DNA from: Siderastrea siderea
Lineage: Eukaryota > Cnidaria > Anthozoa > Scleractinia > Rhizangiidae
Direction of reading: 5' to 3'
Assembly: GCA_964030785.1 (NCBI GenBank)
Contig: OZ034971.1
Coordinates: 43,106,804 to 43,170,803 of the forward strand
Length of the DNA stretch: 64,000 nt
In this document: piece by piece, positions 44,634-55,519 of the stretch
Layout: each line of letters begins with the position of its first letter
Numbering within the stretch: the first letter of the stretch is position 1
Made by a program: the position numbers and the translations under genes
Notes under the pieces: generated by a model
What the model was told of the DNA's origin: nothing
The model's input: the letters and a program-made list of their open reading frames with translations, nothing else
Database searches by the model: none

Positions 44634-45437
44634 TCAGGAAACCATAAGGCCAGCGGCCATTAAGTCCGCAACCACAGTTCGTTGGGTGAGGGAAAGTGAC
44701 AAATAACGCCGATAGGCGTCTGAACGCCAGTCACCATGTCGCTGAATAAGGCGGTCTGGAACTCCGGCCTGAAATGCGAAGGTGGCGCCGCCCCGACGGA
44801 AGCTGTGAGGCGAGAAATCGGAGGGAGACAAACCAATTGACGATATGTGAGACTTGATTGCTTTGGAGAAGACATCGTGGGTTAAAGGACGCAGGGAGCC
44901 ATGAGAAGGAATGCTGAAAAACGGCGCAGAATCTGGGGCCGGAACCAGGGTGAAATACTGCACGATGGCGGAGACGGGGCAGAGAGCTGAGCCGGGGATA
45001 CGCGGCAACGGAACAAGTAGGAGGCGGTCTTTGTGCTGTAGAGTCTTTGTCCACTTAATGCGGAGGACCGCGCCGTGTGACGTAAACTTGATGTCGTCGC
45101 GACAGAGATGGCGAGTAGGATCGAAACTGGAGGGTGAGGACACTGTGAGATTAGACTTCCGAAGAAAAGAGAAAAAGGCTACCGTGAAGAGGCACCAAAT
45201 GGCTGCGTCAGCTGGAGTAGTGAGGTCGAGGTGTGACTTGAATTGGAGGAGAAGCGCGGGAGTGATGGGAGACTTCTGATGTGTTGCGAGGCCCAGAACA
45301 CGTTTGAGCCCCTTTTTAGTTAATGAGACCTCGAAGGAGTCTAACGCAGTGCAAGGAGTGTTCTGTAGCAGGTGGAACAAGCGCACACCGTTTAACTTGT
45401 TGAGAATGGTTTGGTAAGATGAGGTAAAACATGCCAA
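44634..45437 (-). CDS. Ngaro tyrosine recombinase
   Basis: 267 codons as read from an internal ATG; the preceding 45438-45693 region is also partly open (LRPGSRVRSWHATKPAVS in another frame), so the true start may be upstream. Catalytic residues: R in FFSFLRKSNL, H and R in SPHSFRRGGATFAF, and Y in DAYRRYLSLS. Integrates a circular DNA intermediate without target duplication. Replaces the DDE integrase of LTR elements. Confidence 0.9.
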   Translation of the reverse strand: MACFTSSYQTILNKLNGVRLFHLLQNTPCTALDSFEVSLTKKGLKRVLGLATHQKSPITPALLLQFKSHLDLTTPADAAIWCLFTVAFFSFLRKSNLTVSSPSSFDPTRHLCRDDIKFTSHGAVLRIKWTKTLQHKDRLLLVPLPRIPGSALCPVSAIVQYFTLVPAPDSAPFFSIPSHGSLRPLTHDVFSKAIKSHISSIGLSPSDFSPHSFRRGGATFAFQAGVPDRLIQRHGDWRSDAYRRYLSLSLTQRTVVADLMAAGLMVS

Positions 45438-45689
45438 GAAGACGGCGTAGGACGAGATGGTCGGAGGAGAGGCCGGCAGGGGAAGGAGCCCAAAGGTGGA
45501 ACAAAAGGAGAGGTACGATTTCCATTGAGACCGCAGGTTTCGTAGCGTGCCAGGAGCGTACGCGTGAGCCTGGACGGAGGCGGTGAGGTCTGATAATGCT
45601 GGTAAAGAAACTGGAACGGCACTGGGGCTGAGTGAAAGCTGAGGAGGATCTGTAGAGAGTTGAAAACGAGTTAATAAGAGGAGAAATGG

Positions 45690-47282
45690 TCACCTCTGAA
45701 TGTCAAAATTAAAAAGCTCCGGTGGGCAGTGCACTTGAGAAGTAACGATGTCAGCGGTCAAGGAAAGGAACTGGGCCTCGTGAGAAGGGGCGACATGCCA
45801 GCGGCTGAGGTGATCGGCGATGGTGTTGGCGCGACCGGGAATGTGCTCGGCACGGAATTCAAAATCGCAGAGAGCGGACAAAAACCAGATCTCCCGAAGA
45901 CAAGCCTGCATGCCAGCTGCTCGGGAGCGGCCAGAGTTGAGAGCCAGGACGCTGTTTGCGTTGTCACAATGTAGGAGGAAACGCTTTCCCCTAAGGCGAT
46001 CTCCCCAGAGCTTGAGAGCTGCCATGATAGCGAGGAGCTCGAGGGTGTTAATGTCATGTCCAAAGGACGACAGGACAAAGTCAGGGAATGGTGTGTGAAA
46101 AAAGAATCCCTCGAAGAAACCGCCGGCTCCGGTTAGGCAAGCGTCGGTGGACAAGAATAGAGGGTCAGTGATCCATGGGTCTATCTTGATGATTGAGACG
46201 CCGTTATACTGTGAAAGAAAAGTGCCCCACCAGTGCAAGTCCGATTTGAGATCGTCGGAGATGTGGCAAAGGCGCGAGGTGTAAGAGCTACGCAAGGCGT
46301 TGAGAAGACCGTTCATGAAAATGCGGGCGGGCCGGACGCAGGCAGTGACGAAAGACATCACCCCGAGAAGAGATCGCAGGTTGGCTATGGTGATGGTCTG
46401 TTGAAGGAGGGTGGCTTGGCACTGAGAGAGCAAGTCCGAGAGGCGATCAGGGGTGACGCGCATGGACATGTCCAGTGTGTCAAAAAGAACACCAAAAAAG
46501 ACCATTGAGGTGGCGGGAGGGCTGTCTTTGTCCGGGGAGGACTGGAGGCCAAGGTCGGACAACAAGGTGCCGAGGGCGTCGAAAGCGGCGGCGGATTTGG
46601 AGGGAATTTCTGCGCCCCCGAAATCATCGATGTAGTTGGTGCAGTTGAAGCCGAGAGCGCCGAACATGTAGGTGACCGCAGAGGTGGTGCGTTGGCACAT
46701 CATCGCGGCGGAGCGGAGGCCGAAGGGGGGCGCGATGTCGAAGTAGAGAAAGCCGTTGTGGCGGAAACCAAGGTAGTTGTAGTCGCGGGGATCGACGCGA
46801 AGCTGTCTGTAGGCGCGGCTGAGGTCCCTTTTGAAGAGGTGGCACCCGGGGCCTTTATCGCGGATAATGGCTTGAAGAGCGTCGGTACCAGGGAGGCGAA
46901 GAGAAAATGGCACGTCAAGGTAGGTGTCTTTTGGAATGCCACTGTTGACTGACAGAAGAGGTGGGAAACTAAGGTCGACGACAACGCGCGGTTTCCCGGA
47001 TCGGCTACTGGCGATCTGAAGTGGGGACACGACGAGTGGAAGCTGCAGGGGGTTGACTTCAAACGGGCCGCATGTAGCCCCCAGAGAACACTCCTTTTTA
47101 AGGAATGAGTCAATGATGACAGGTTGAGCGAGGGCAGATCCGTGATTCTTGCTGGAGGACTGGGGCGGAGTAGATTTCATGTACCCGATCGGCCAACCGA
47201 ACTCCAAGAATTCGCAGAGTTCCTGATCGTGATACGAGGTGAGGCGTTGTCGCCACTCTGGAATGTTCAAACCAGAGGGCAC
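45690..47282 (-). CDS. Ngaro reverse transcriptase / RNase H
   Basis: 530 codons. RT core: KPRVVVDLSFPP, FKRDLSRAYRQLRVDPRDY, FGLRSAAMMCQRTT and active-site box YIDDFGG (about residues 214-220). RNase H: FLSTDACLTGAGGFFEG, NTLELLAIMAALKLW, LLHCDNANSVLALN and HIPGRANTIADHLSRW, with D, E, D, D visible. Starts at an ATG (MPSGLNIPEWRQRL); an additional 5' stretch up to gag (47283-47486) is open in part, so the protein may begin further upstream. No frameshift seen. Confidence 0.9.
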   Translation of the reverse strand: MPSGLNIPEWRQRLTSYHDQELCEFLEFGWPIGYMKSTPPQSSSKNHGSALAQPVIIDSFLKKECSLGATCGPFEVNPLQLPLVVSPLQIASSRSGKPRVVVDLSFPPLLSVNSGIPKDTYLDVPFSLRLPGTDALQAIIRDKGPGCHLFKRDLSRAYRQLRVDPRDYNYLGFRHNGFLYFDIAPPFGLRSAAMMCQRTTSAVTYMFGALGFNCTNYIDDFGGAEIPSKSAAAFDALGTLLSDLGLQSSPDKDSPPATSMVFFGVLFDTLDMSMRVTPDRLSDLLSQCQATLLQQTITIANLRSLLGVMSFVTACVRPARIFMNGLLNALRSSYTSRLCHISDDLKSDLHWWGTFLSQYNGVSIIKIDPWITDPLFLSTDACLTGAGGFFEGFFFHTPFPDFVLSSFGHDINTLELLAIMAALKLWGDRLRGKRFLLHCDNANSVLALNSGRSRAAGMQACLREIWFLSALCDFEFRAEHIPGRANTIADHLSRWHVAPSHEAQFLSLTADIVTSQVHCPPELFNFDIQR

Positions 47283-47486
47283 GGGAAGGCGAAGTGAAAA
47301 GGCGTTGGGACGGGTGGATTGCTGGAGCAGGGCGTTGAGCTTAACGACTGTGCTGAGGAGGTCGGGCTTGGAAGGGAGGGGCTGAGTTCCGGCATGGTTG
47401 GACGGGGTGACGACGGGGGGGTGCGAAGATGCGGTGACTGAGGGCGGGGTTAGGACGGAAGCGGGACCAGTTTTCGGCTCAGTTAG

Positions 47487-48530
47487 TCAGCTTGATGGCG
47501 GCGAGGGGTCCTGGCGACGAGTAGGGATGTCGAACCTACGCTTAGGACAGTGTCTGGCTTGATGGTCGGGCCGCTTGCAGATGATGCAGATGTGTAGTTT
47601 AGCGCACGCCTCGTTGCTGCAGTCGTCATGCCACGACCAGTCGTCGCAGATCTGGTGGCGTGAGGGCTGCTGGGAGGCAGGAGGGCGTTGGCTGTTTACA
47701 CGGCGCGCTTTCTCGGCCGCTTTTTCGTTGCTTGGCGAACCCACAGACGGAAGAAGGTTCGTAGGGATAAAAAAGGGCTGTTTGAAACCGTCAAAGGAGT
47801 CGCCCCACTTCGCGAGACCCAGCTCCAAAGTGCGCAGGACTTTATAATGAAACGCGCGGACCGCTGACCATTGATAAGTACACGCGAGGCTCATTAAATC
47901 ATGTAGGTGATGCAAAAAGAGAGATTTTTGCGTTGCGTCTGGGCATTTCTCGACGATGGCGAGGTAGCCGGCGGTGAACTCTGCGAGTGTTAATTCATTA
48001 TAAAGCTTGGGCTCACCTGGTGCCAGAATGTGCGGCCATTGTTGCGGGTAGAGTGTTCGCTGCGGGGCGCGAAGGTCTCCCAAAGATTTTGCTTGTTCGT
48101 GCGGTTTGCCTGGAGTGGATTCGTCAGGAGTCGTGGAAATCGACGAGGCCTGAATCCTGGCCAGCTCCAGTTGTAGCTTAAGCTTTTCCACCTCAATCAT
48201 CTGCGTCTCTTTGGCAAGCAAAAGACGACGAAAATCGAGATCTTGCGGTGGATTTGGTGAGGCGGCTTGTGCTGCTTGTGCGAGGTTTTGCAACTCGACG
48301 TCGGGCACGGAATTTGTGTCCCGAGGCGGCGGCGGCGGAGAAGCTCCGTATTGGGGAACTGGGTCTTTAGAAGGCACCAACGAAGGAGAAGGGCGACGAC
48401 CTAACTCAGCCATATCGGCGGACATTCCGGCCAAATCGGCGGTAAGAGTGCCTAAAGAGTCCCAAGTGTAGTCGTCGTCCAAGGGCCTGCGAGGAGGTCG
48501 GCTAATCCTGCTTGGCTTTTTGTGTGACAT
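47487..48530 (-). CDS. Ngaro gag-like protein
   Basis: 347 codons from ATG to stop, starting MSHKKPSRISRPPRRPL. A proline-rich acidic N-terminus is followed by a predicted coiled region (LAKETQMIEVEKLKLQLELA), a globular middle (LTLAEFTAGYLAIVEKCPDA) and a C-terminal CCHC knuckle CIICKRPDHQARHC (CX2CX4HX4C). Expected role is RNA binding and particle assembly. The first ORF of the element. Confidence 0.85.
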   Translation of the reverse strand: MSHKKPSRISRPPRRPLDDDYTWDSLGTLTADLAGMSADMAELGRRPSPSLVPSKDPVPQYGASPPPPPRDTNSVPDVELQNLAQAAQAASPNPPQDLDFRRLLLAKETQMIEVEKLKLQLELARIQASSISTTPDESTPGKPHEQAKSLGDLRAPQRTLYPQQWPHILAPGEPKLYNELTLAEFTAGYLAIVEKCPDATQKSLFLHHLHDLMSLACTYQWSAVRAFHYKVLRTLELGLAKWGDSFDGFKQPFFIPTNLLPSVGSPSNEKAAEKARRVNSQRPPASQQPSRHQICDDWSWHDDCSNEACAKLHICIICKRPDHQARHCPKRRFDIPTRRQDPSPPSS

Positions 48531-48875
48531 AACGAAGACTTAGCTCCCGAGAAGGAAATCAAACTCAGACGAGAAGCGAAAGGATTTGACAAGATTCGAC
48601 TAGACAAGATTAGACTAACAGCGAGCACAAGGAATATGACATCCGAGCCTACGGGGAATGAAATGATGCAACGCGACTAACAATAATTAACTAGTTTTAG
48701 CTAACGCCAACAACATTCAAACGCAATAGAATGACACAATGATGCATAATATTGACTTGGTATATCGTGCATCATCCTGGTTATTGATATTTTCTGGACC
48801 CGCATATTCAATAGTACTTATTATGACTGAATACACAAAGTTATTAAAGCTGTGCAGAACATTCCCAATACTTAC

Positions 48876-49046
48876 CTTTCCAGTTGAAAACAGGAGAACA
48901 GCATATTTCACCTGTGACCGCATATCCAGCTGGCGTTCTTGAAGAGTTGCACATATGTCACTGAAGAGCTTATCTACCGGACATTTTCCTCGTGAATAAA
49001 CAATAACATGACCTTTGCTGAAGATTTTTGAAATTGAATTTTCCAT
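48876..49046 (-). CDS. Candidate first exon, unknown product
   Basis: ATG at 49046 (MENSISKIFSKGHVIVYSRG), 57 open codons to CTGGAAAG|GTAAGT. The rest of the reading frame beyond the donor is probably intronic, and the Ngaro element begins 156 bp further on. No family recognised; basic with CPVDKLFSDICATLQERQLD. Confidence 0.4.
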
Positions 49047-49059
49047 CTATGGTGGCAGA

Positions 49060-49585
49060 AAACTTCAGGGAGTGTATTGACGAACTACATTAGAATTGCT
49101 GCAGACGTGTTAAACCGTGTTTTTAAAGGGAATACGCCATATTGGACGTCCATAAGCGCGCATCGTGAGTAGTCATCTGCCACCGGTAATTCGTTTACGT
49201 ACATTTAATTCCTTACAAACTGGAAGTGCAAATTGTCCATAACAGGCCACCGGAAACCAGAACTACTAAAATTTTTGTTTTCCTTAGGAAAAGGGGTGGG
49301 GGGGGGGGGGGAGACTATCAGCCGCCTGTAAATTCTTCAGAATTTCTTGTTTATACCGTTTTAGACAGGAACTACAAAACTTTTAATTCCAGTAGATAAA
49401 TTACCACAATGTCTTTTGCTTTATTTCCAAAATAAAAAAATCGGTTCACAATTAAATTGAGATCGAAGTTTACAATAGAAATGCTACGGGAGTCCCTGCA
49501 GTTTACAGGTAACTCCGCCTTCAACCCCCAACCCCCCATAATAAGATGCACCTCTTGCAGCAAGGTAAAAAGTACATTAATTAAG
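49060..49585. other. No gene recognised
   Basis: Contains a G-run near 49295-49310; no TIR partner found. Confidence 0.5.
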
Positions 49586-49589
49586 TAAT

Positions 49590-50050
49590 GACTTCGTTAG
49601 GGAGTTATCCCAACTCCCTCAAAACGACTCCAACAAAGGAGTTACATCAACTCCCTTTGCAGAGTTAAAGTCACTCCAAAATGAATCCCTAAAGGGAGTT
49701 TAAATAACTCCACGAAAATAACCCCCAAAAGATAGCTATTTTAACTCTTGTTAGAGAGTTAAAATCACTTCACAGTTACTCCTTAACTCTCCTTGTAGAG
49801 TTAAACTGGAATTTAACTCCAAAAAAGAGTTAAATTTAACTCCAAAAAGAGTTCAATTTAACTCTAAATTGGAGTTATAACAACTCCCACAGCGTAACTC
49901 CCCGTTAACTTAACTCCCCTAAAGAATAGTATAACTTCTTTTTGGAGTTAAAACAACTCCTTTATGAGTTCAAATAACTCCAAAAAATATAACTCCACCA
50001 TAACTAGTTAGTTTAACCCCACTACAGGAGTTAAAATAACTCTTTTAAAA
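49590..50050. repeat. Dense GAGTTA/TAACTC repeat cluster
   Basis: Several dozen occurrences of GGAGTTA, AGAGTTAA and complements TAACTCC, TTAACTC, often in facing pairs 8-20 bp apart (for example GAGTTAAATTTAACTC near 49828). Forms many small hairpins. No longer unit is conserved. Confidence 0.85.
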
Positions 50051-50054
50051 TTAC

Positions 50055-50425
50055 TGTGTGGAAAAGAATATTGTGGATTACATGGACATTTCCAAAGACA
50101 CCTTGTGGCAAAGCCAGAATATCTGAAACAAATTTGATCCAAGTAATTTTAAGCGTTACTTGAAAATTTCCATAGACTCTCTGGGACTAAGAATATCTGA
50201 AACCTTTGTCCAGACAAATGGGTATTACATAGAGAAATTTCTGTAGATTTTTTTGGCAGAGATTATCTGAATCTATCGTGGCTGAGTCTGTATTGTGCAA
50301 GCAATTGAGTATTACATGAAAATTTCCATAGACAACTTGTGGCAAACAATTTCTGAAACAAATTTAATCCGAGGAATTGAGCATTACATAAAAATTTCCA
50401 TAGATTCCATGTGGCAAAGAATATC
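50055..50425. repeat. Degenerate tandem repeat, about 70-75 bp unit, 5 copies
   Basis: Units begin near 50073, 50150, 50220, 50309 and 50381 with (GAG)YATTACATGAAAATTTCC, followed by a TGTGGCAAAGAATATCTGAA block. The last two are closest. A forward frame is open across two units by chance of unit length. Confidence 0.75.
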
Positions 50426-50840
50426 TATTTTATCAAAGTACAAGGAAAAATTGCAAGGAAAATATATCTCAAACTTTTTTAAGCATAACAAGCTATTCTT
50501 ATGTTACAGATGTAACATTTTTGTGATATTAAAGAGCTGTTTAGGGGTGGACCATTTGATTTTTGATGGGGGGGTTGCAGGATTTTTAGGCTGCTAGATA
50601 TTTTTTTTTACTCTTCCAGCCCTACAGGATTTTTTTCTTAATCTCCATGTCCTTGCACGATATTTTTTTAATGGAAATTTAAAACACAAATTTTGAAGTT
50701 AACTTGACCTTCACCAGCCACTCAAAAGTCACTATTAAAAACCACCTTTACACGCAATGCCTTTTAAAGTTTACATCTTTCTTTAAAAGCAATAAAGAGT
50801 TTCATCTTTATTCAATATACAAAGAAATGCATCTCCACTA
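50426..50840. other. Single-ended G-rich element remnant
   Basis: GGGGTGGACCATTTGATTTT followed by a G7 run (50545-50575) resembles the GGGACGGACCATT end of the element at 3436. No opposite end found. Confidence 0.4.
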
Positions 50841-50848
50841 GCCTAGTG

Positions 50849-50893
50849 GATGTTATGCATCACTTGCCCAGTGGGCAAGTGATGCATAACATC
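50849..50893. repeat. 45-bp near-perfect palindrome
   Basis: 22-bp arms (GATGTTATGCATCACTTGCC plus CA) separated by a single G. Perfect as read. Confidence 0.95.
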
Positions 50894-53088
50894 ACGCTAC
50901 TGAGAAAAGCCTTCAGACTTGTGTGTAATGGTTCCAACTTGTCCAAAGGGCGAGTTGGAAAATCCATCTTACTTGCACCCTGTTTATTGCTTTCAGAGCA
51001 AGAAAGAGGGACTGCAAAGAAGGAGAAATTGAATAGTAATCTGGCTTCTCAAAATACGCATTTAATAGTATTTGGAGTTATCTAGAGTTTCAAAAAATGA
51101 GGGTTCAATAAATGGGGACTTCACTGTAGATTCTACCAGTTTAGACAAACTTTGAGTGGACGTAGAAGCAGCTGGAGGGGACATAACCAGCAGGTGTTGT
51201 CAATGGTCCTTTCTGAAGGCCAGTACCAGGACAGTTCCGTTCCCACAGCCCATCATACGAGTACCAGGCTTGATCACCCCTCTTCACTGCTCCACGATAG
51301 TGCTGACCATTATAGAACGTCATTCCCATCAAACTAAACCTTGAGAAAAGGAAAAGAGAAAATCAGTGCTGATATTTTTAACAAAATGGTGTAGTACATA
51401 CATCTGCAACGTAAGATAAAAGCAGAAAGGAAGTGAGTGTTATCCCATTGAATATGTTTAATATATCAAAGTATTCCATCAGAATATGCATACCTTTCTC
51501 CTTTCATCATCACAAAGTGAGGAATCTGAGAGGCATCTGTAATGATGCCCCTCTGAGCAAAGTATTCGATTGAAATTGGTAGAAAAAGAGGGACGCCAAC
51601 CACAAACTGTCTCTTTGTGAACGATCTCTTTCCCCCACAATAATAGTGATACTGCTGCCTGCAGTGAAGATAGAAAAACAGGAATAAATATCACGTGGTA
51701 AAATATATTTAATAAAATATAAAGTATAAATATAAATAATAAATAAATCATAATATAAAAGCAAATAAAACCCATAGTTTAATAGCTTAGTCTAGTTAAG
51801 CACTCTGCCTTACATGACTTGACTTGTTATTGGGTGAATGTAGTTCACCACACCCAAATAATGTGGGGCTCCAGGGACAATTTGTCCCAATGACAAGCTG
51901 CATGTGGACTGCCTGGTGTCTGTGGCCATCCAGTCATCTAGTACGCACTGCAGAAACGCAGGTGGAGGTATTCCTACATCACTATCAGCAAAAAAGAGGA
52001 GAGTATGGTAATCAGTGTTAGCCTGTACATAAACATCTGGTATTTAATTCATGTGTTAGAAAGAAATAAAGGATTTTTTATATGTGAAGGATATACTCAA
52101 TATGAAAATAACAACAACGATATATTCATGAAGACATGAATTCCATATTTGACGAAATATTTTCCTTTCCCAAAAAGTTGAGTTTGTTAACAATGAAATT
52201 GGCTTTTAATATCTCAAATATTCAAGGTGATCATATCGATTTAAAGCATACCTTAATGAAATTGAATAGGATGTGAAATCCTTTGTTGGGCCTGGGCAGG
52301 CAGGTGAACTGCATGTTCCAGAGTACTTGGAACTAGCTGTAGGTTGTAGGCGAGAAAGGAACAAGTCTTCTTCATTGCCCCACAAATCAAGAATTGGAGA
52401 TGTTAAAGGAAATCGTCCATGGAAAAGGGAGATCCAAGAAAGTTTTCCATCAGCATGGCGCCCTTGTTCAAACAGCTTTTTAATTCTGACGAGCTTTGTA
52501 GCATAACTGTCAACTGAAGCATTCAGTTCAGAGAAAAAGGCACTGTAATCACTCATTAAAACAAAGAAAATGGTCAGGTAGTTATCAATAGGGCAAGTGT
52601 TTGTCAATAACCGTACTGCAGAGTTACTGTTGTAGACGGCTCCTCCCCACGGTGGAACTCTCAGGGACTGAGATGATGGCTGTGCTCCAACAGTGTGAGG
52701 AAGGGAAATGAATGTAGAAGATTTTGACCGAGAAGACGTAGTCTTGGGATTTGGCTGTTCCTTAGTAGAAGAAGATGTATAGAAATGCTTCTTGATATCC
52801 TCAATCTTCTTTGCTTTGGTGTATCCCTTCGCTTCACATTGTGACTTTGAAAGTCCCATCTGATGCATCATATACAGGTGAAGTTGTGAGACATACAGTT
52901 TATCCAATGTATTTGAGGAAATATGATTTGGCCAGTTAATTTCATCGTACGTTTTGGCCTTCTCAAGTGCCCTAGTGTTGGCGGTTGTTTTCTTTGAAAC
53001 TGCTGCTTTTACTTTTAAATCATATCGCCTTTTTATTTCATTCTCTGTAGCCCTGCGGAGATCTTCCCCAACATATTGTTTAACAAAA

Positions 53089-55519
53089 GAGGGTCTGGAT
53101 GGGGGGGGTACAAATGTCAGTTGTCAGTTAAATTTTAGGCCATTTGTCAGTTGTCAGTTAATTGACTGTTAATAATTAACCGTGTAACTAGATTATTTAT
53201 TTCTGACCCAAAAGCTAGCTCGATTGGCACATATAACGTAAAGTATATCGTTAATTCAAGATTCTTACTTAAAGAACTATTTTTTCTCAGATTTGGAGTT
53301 AAATCATTGCAATTGTGTTACTCTTCTTCACACAAACTCCTGCTTTCCCGTGCGCTACGTTCCTTTCTAACCACTTGGGTTAAGTTTAATACTTTCAAAC
53401 AGTGGAAAAAGATCGTAACATAGGCAGACAAATGCGGGTAAAGATCTAAATTACGATTAATTTGATTGGGTTCGGTTTGGTATTTCCTCGTTGGTGATTG
53501 GCTTTTCGGATGAAATAACCGGAAAGTAATTACACTCGGGCTTACAGACATCTGTCTGGAACCGGTACACCAACAAGCAAAATATACTTAAGCTTTTTTT
53601 TGTCTAAAATTTAATCAATTCATGAATCAAAGTTGACTACTGAAAGCATACCTTACAAATCTAGGCGGAAATGGGCGCGTATTGGCCGTCCAGATCTTGA
53701 AACTGCCATCGGTGCAAAGTCATAGCCCTCAGTATCAGACAAGTCATTTTCTGAGTCGGTTTCATACTCATCTTGCGGAGGCTGCGCTTTAGCAACTGCT
53801 ACTGCAACTAGACTCTCGTCCACAAAAGTGACTTCTGTCACATCCCCACCTTCAGACGTAGCTTGAAGGAGCTCTTCTTCTTCTGCCATGTCTTCAGGGT
53901 TAGGATCAGTTCCCAGTCCAGCCATCAAGTCCTCTTTATTTAAATTCTGTTGGTGTGCGTAGACTGCTGGTGGCAAAGCACCTGCTTTGTCTTTGGTGGT
54001 TTCTCCCCGCACTGTCCTTTGCCTCACGGGGCGATATTTTTCCACCAACTCCTTCATAGATGTTTCGATCTCAGGGCTGATCACGTTCGACGGCAAAGGC
54101 TGCATAAAATTGACATTGGCAAACTCCATGCTGGTCTGCGGGACGGGATAGTAGGACTTGTCGTGCGTAAAATACTTGGCTCCCCATTTTGTTACTCTCT
54201 TCAAAGACTCCTTTGTAATGGTGCCAAAGTCTTGGGAGTATTCCAGTGTGGTAAAGGTCTCGTGCTTAAAATGGGAAACCGCGTGAAGATTCTCTACAAC
54301 TGTTGTGAGTAACGTGCACAATTCAACGTCCTCAAGATAATCTTTGCTAATGGAATTTATGCTGTCATGTAGCCGGCGCATTCCTTGTTCCAAAAGGTTA
54401 AGCGAAACCTGAGTTTTATTGGACACAGTTCCTTCAGGTCCATTTGTTGCTGTGGTTTCTCTCAAACTGTGCCTTTGTTTAACTTCAGAAACGGTCTTCT
54501 TAATGTTGTCATTGACATGTGTTACTTTGTTTACTGCATCTTGGAGAGACATTTGTGTTTTCTCTGTACTTTGCGCTCGGATGCCAAAACTGTCATAGAG
54601 GCTTCCCAGGGCTTGTAAGAAGGACACAGTACCACTCAGTCCCGAAACTAGTTTGATGGTAAATTTAGTTTTATATACACAGGGCCACAGTAATTATAAC
54701 ATATATAATGCCAAGAGAAATAAGTATCAAACACATCGTACATTGCAACAAAATAGGATCAAGAAACACATAGTTGTACCTGGTAGGATTTCTGGACTAA
54801 CTGGCATAATTCATATTTATATCAATACAAAATACAAATGCACTTAGAATACATACCGTTCATTTCGCTTCCTGTGCCATCCAGTAAGCTTGGTAGTTCC
54901 AGCTTCCACTGGTCGTCTGTGGTGATGGCGAAGTTGTCGCTTTTCCCACTCTCATTTGGTGCCATTCGGAAAAGCTTGATGTCAAAGTCACCAAGGCCGC
55001 ATTTTCTAGTTAATTCTTTGAGGCCAAGGAATGCCACAAGGTGCTTTTTGAGCGCATGAACTGTATTTATATCTTTAATCGGAATACGGCTTCGAAATCG
55101 ATCGAAAGCCGAGTTCGAGTCAACTCTGTAAAAGCTTACAATACCTTTTACAACGCCAGCATTGGCGGCCATTGCATAAACTGGCGCGTGTTCAGCGTAA
55201 CTTTGAGATCGTAGCTGGTAATATGACGCTGATGTACTTGGGTCATACAGTGAATCATTAACGAAATATGACACTCTAGCGTCACGCTGCTGAGATTCGT
55301 ATAAAACGTAAATTTGTTTGACGAAAAGAGTCAAAGAGTGTTATTTACAACGGGTTTTTTAGGATTAACGATGCTCATGTGGGTTATTTAGGACAGTTGT
55401 CAGTTGTCAGTAAAAGCCACTACAAATGTCAGTTGTCAGTTAGATTTTAGGCGATTTGTCAGTTGTCAGTTAAAATTTTGGCCATTTGTCAGTTGTCAGT
55501 TAACCCCATCCATACCCTC
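53089..55519 (-). mobile_element. 2.43 kb TIR element with 6-bp target duplication and a cargo gene
   Basis: Terminal inverted repeats GAGGGTCTGGATGGGG and the inverse of GAGGGTATGGATGGGG (15 of 16 match), flanked by ACAAAA at 53083-53088 and 55520-55525. Near both ends are 16-bp TGTCAGTTGTCAGTTA motifs at about 30-bp spacing: two at the left (53115, 53145) and about four at the right (55394-55502), all in the same direct orientation. It carries one spliced gene and no recognised transposase. Superfamily unknown to me; a 6-bp duplication excludes TTAA, TA, TWA and 8-bp classes. Confidence 0.8.
53653..55378 (-). CDS. Cargo gene of the 2.43 kb element, unknown function
   Basis: Proposed exons: 55378-55349 (ATG, MSIVNPKKPV), 55289-54857, 54647-53653 (stop), about 485 residues. 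The 54857/54647 join is in phase (G|TT, Val) with good GT and AG sites; the first intron of 59 bp is a proposal, needed because the second exon's frame has a stop just upstream and no early ATG. N-terminal half is globular (YYQLRSQSYAEHAPVYAMAA, HALKKHLVAFLGLKEL, FAITTDDQWKLELPSLLDG). The middle is helical and probably coiled (MSLQDAVNKVTHVNDNIKK), then FTTLEYSQDFGTITKESLKR and THDKSYYPVPQ, an acidic tail (EDMAEEEELLQ) and a basic end GRPIRAHFRLDL. No DDE, Rep or recombinase signature visible. Confidence 0.6.

Larger units (their letters stand above)
44180..48720 (-). mobile_element. Ngaro-type (DIRS order) retrotransposon, apparently full length, 4,541 bp
   Basis: Split direct repeats in the order expected for Ngaro/PAT-type elements. 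On the minus strand: A1 = 48720-48603, internal ORFs, B1 = 44512-44414, A2 = 44413-44296, B2 = 44278-44180. B1 and B2 (99 bp) are identical as read; A1 and A2 (118 bp) show one difference (AGCACA/AGCACG). ORFs for gag, RT/RNase H and tyrosine recombinase are all open. No target duplication is expected or seen. High repeat identity and open ORFs imply a recent insertion. It sits in sequence directly downstream of a splice donor at 48876. Confidence 0.93.

Noticed and set aside
46233..46952. Plus-strand ORFs of 80-137 codons across the Ngaro RT
   Set aside because: Shadows of the GC-rich minus-strand RT gene.
53089..55519. Polinton/Maverick on the basis of a 6-bp duplication
   Set aside because: Polintons have long TIRs starting AG, and a size of 10-25 kb with polymerase and integrase; none of this is present.
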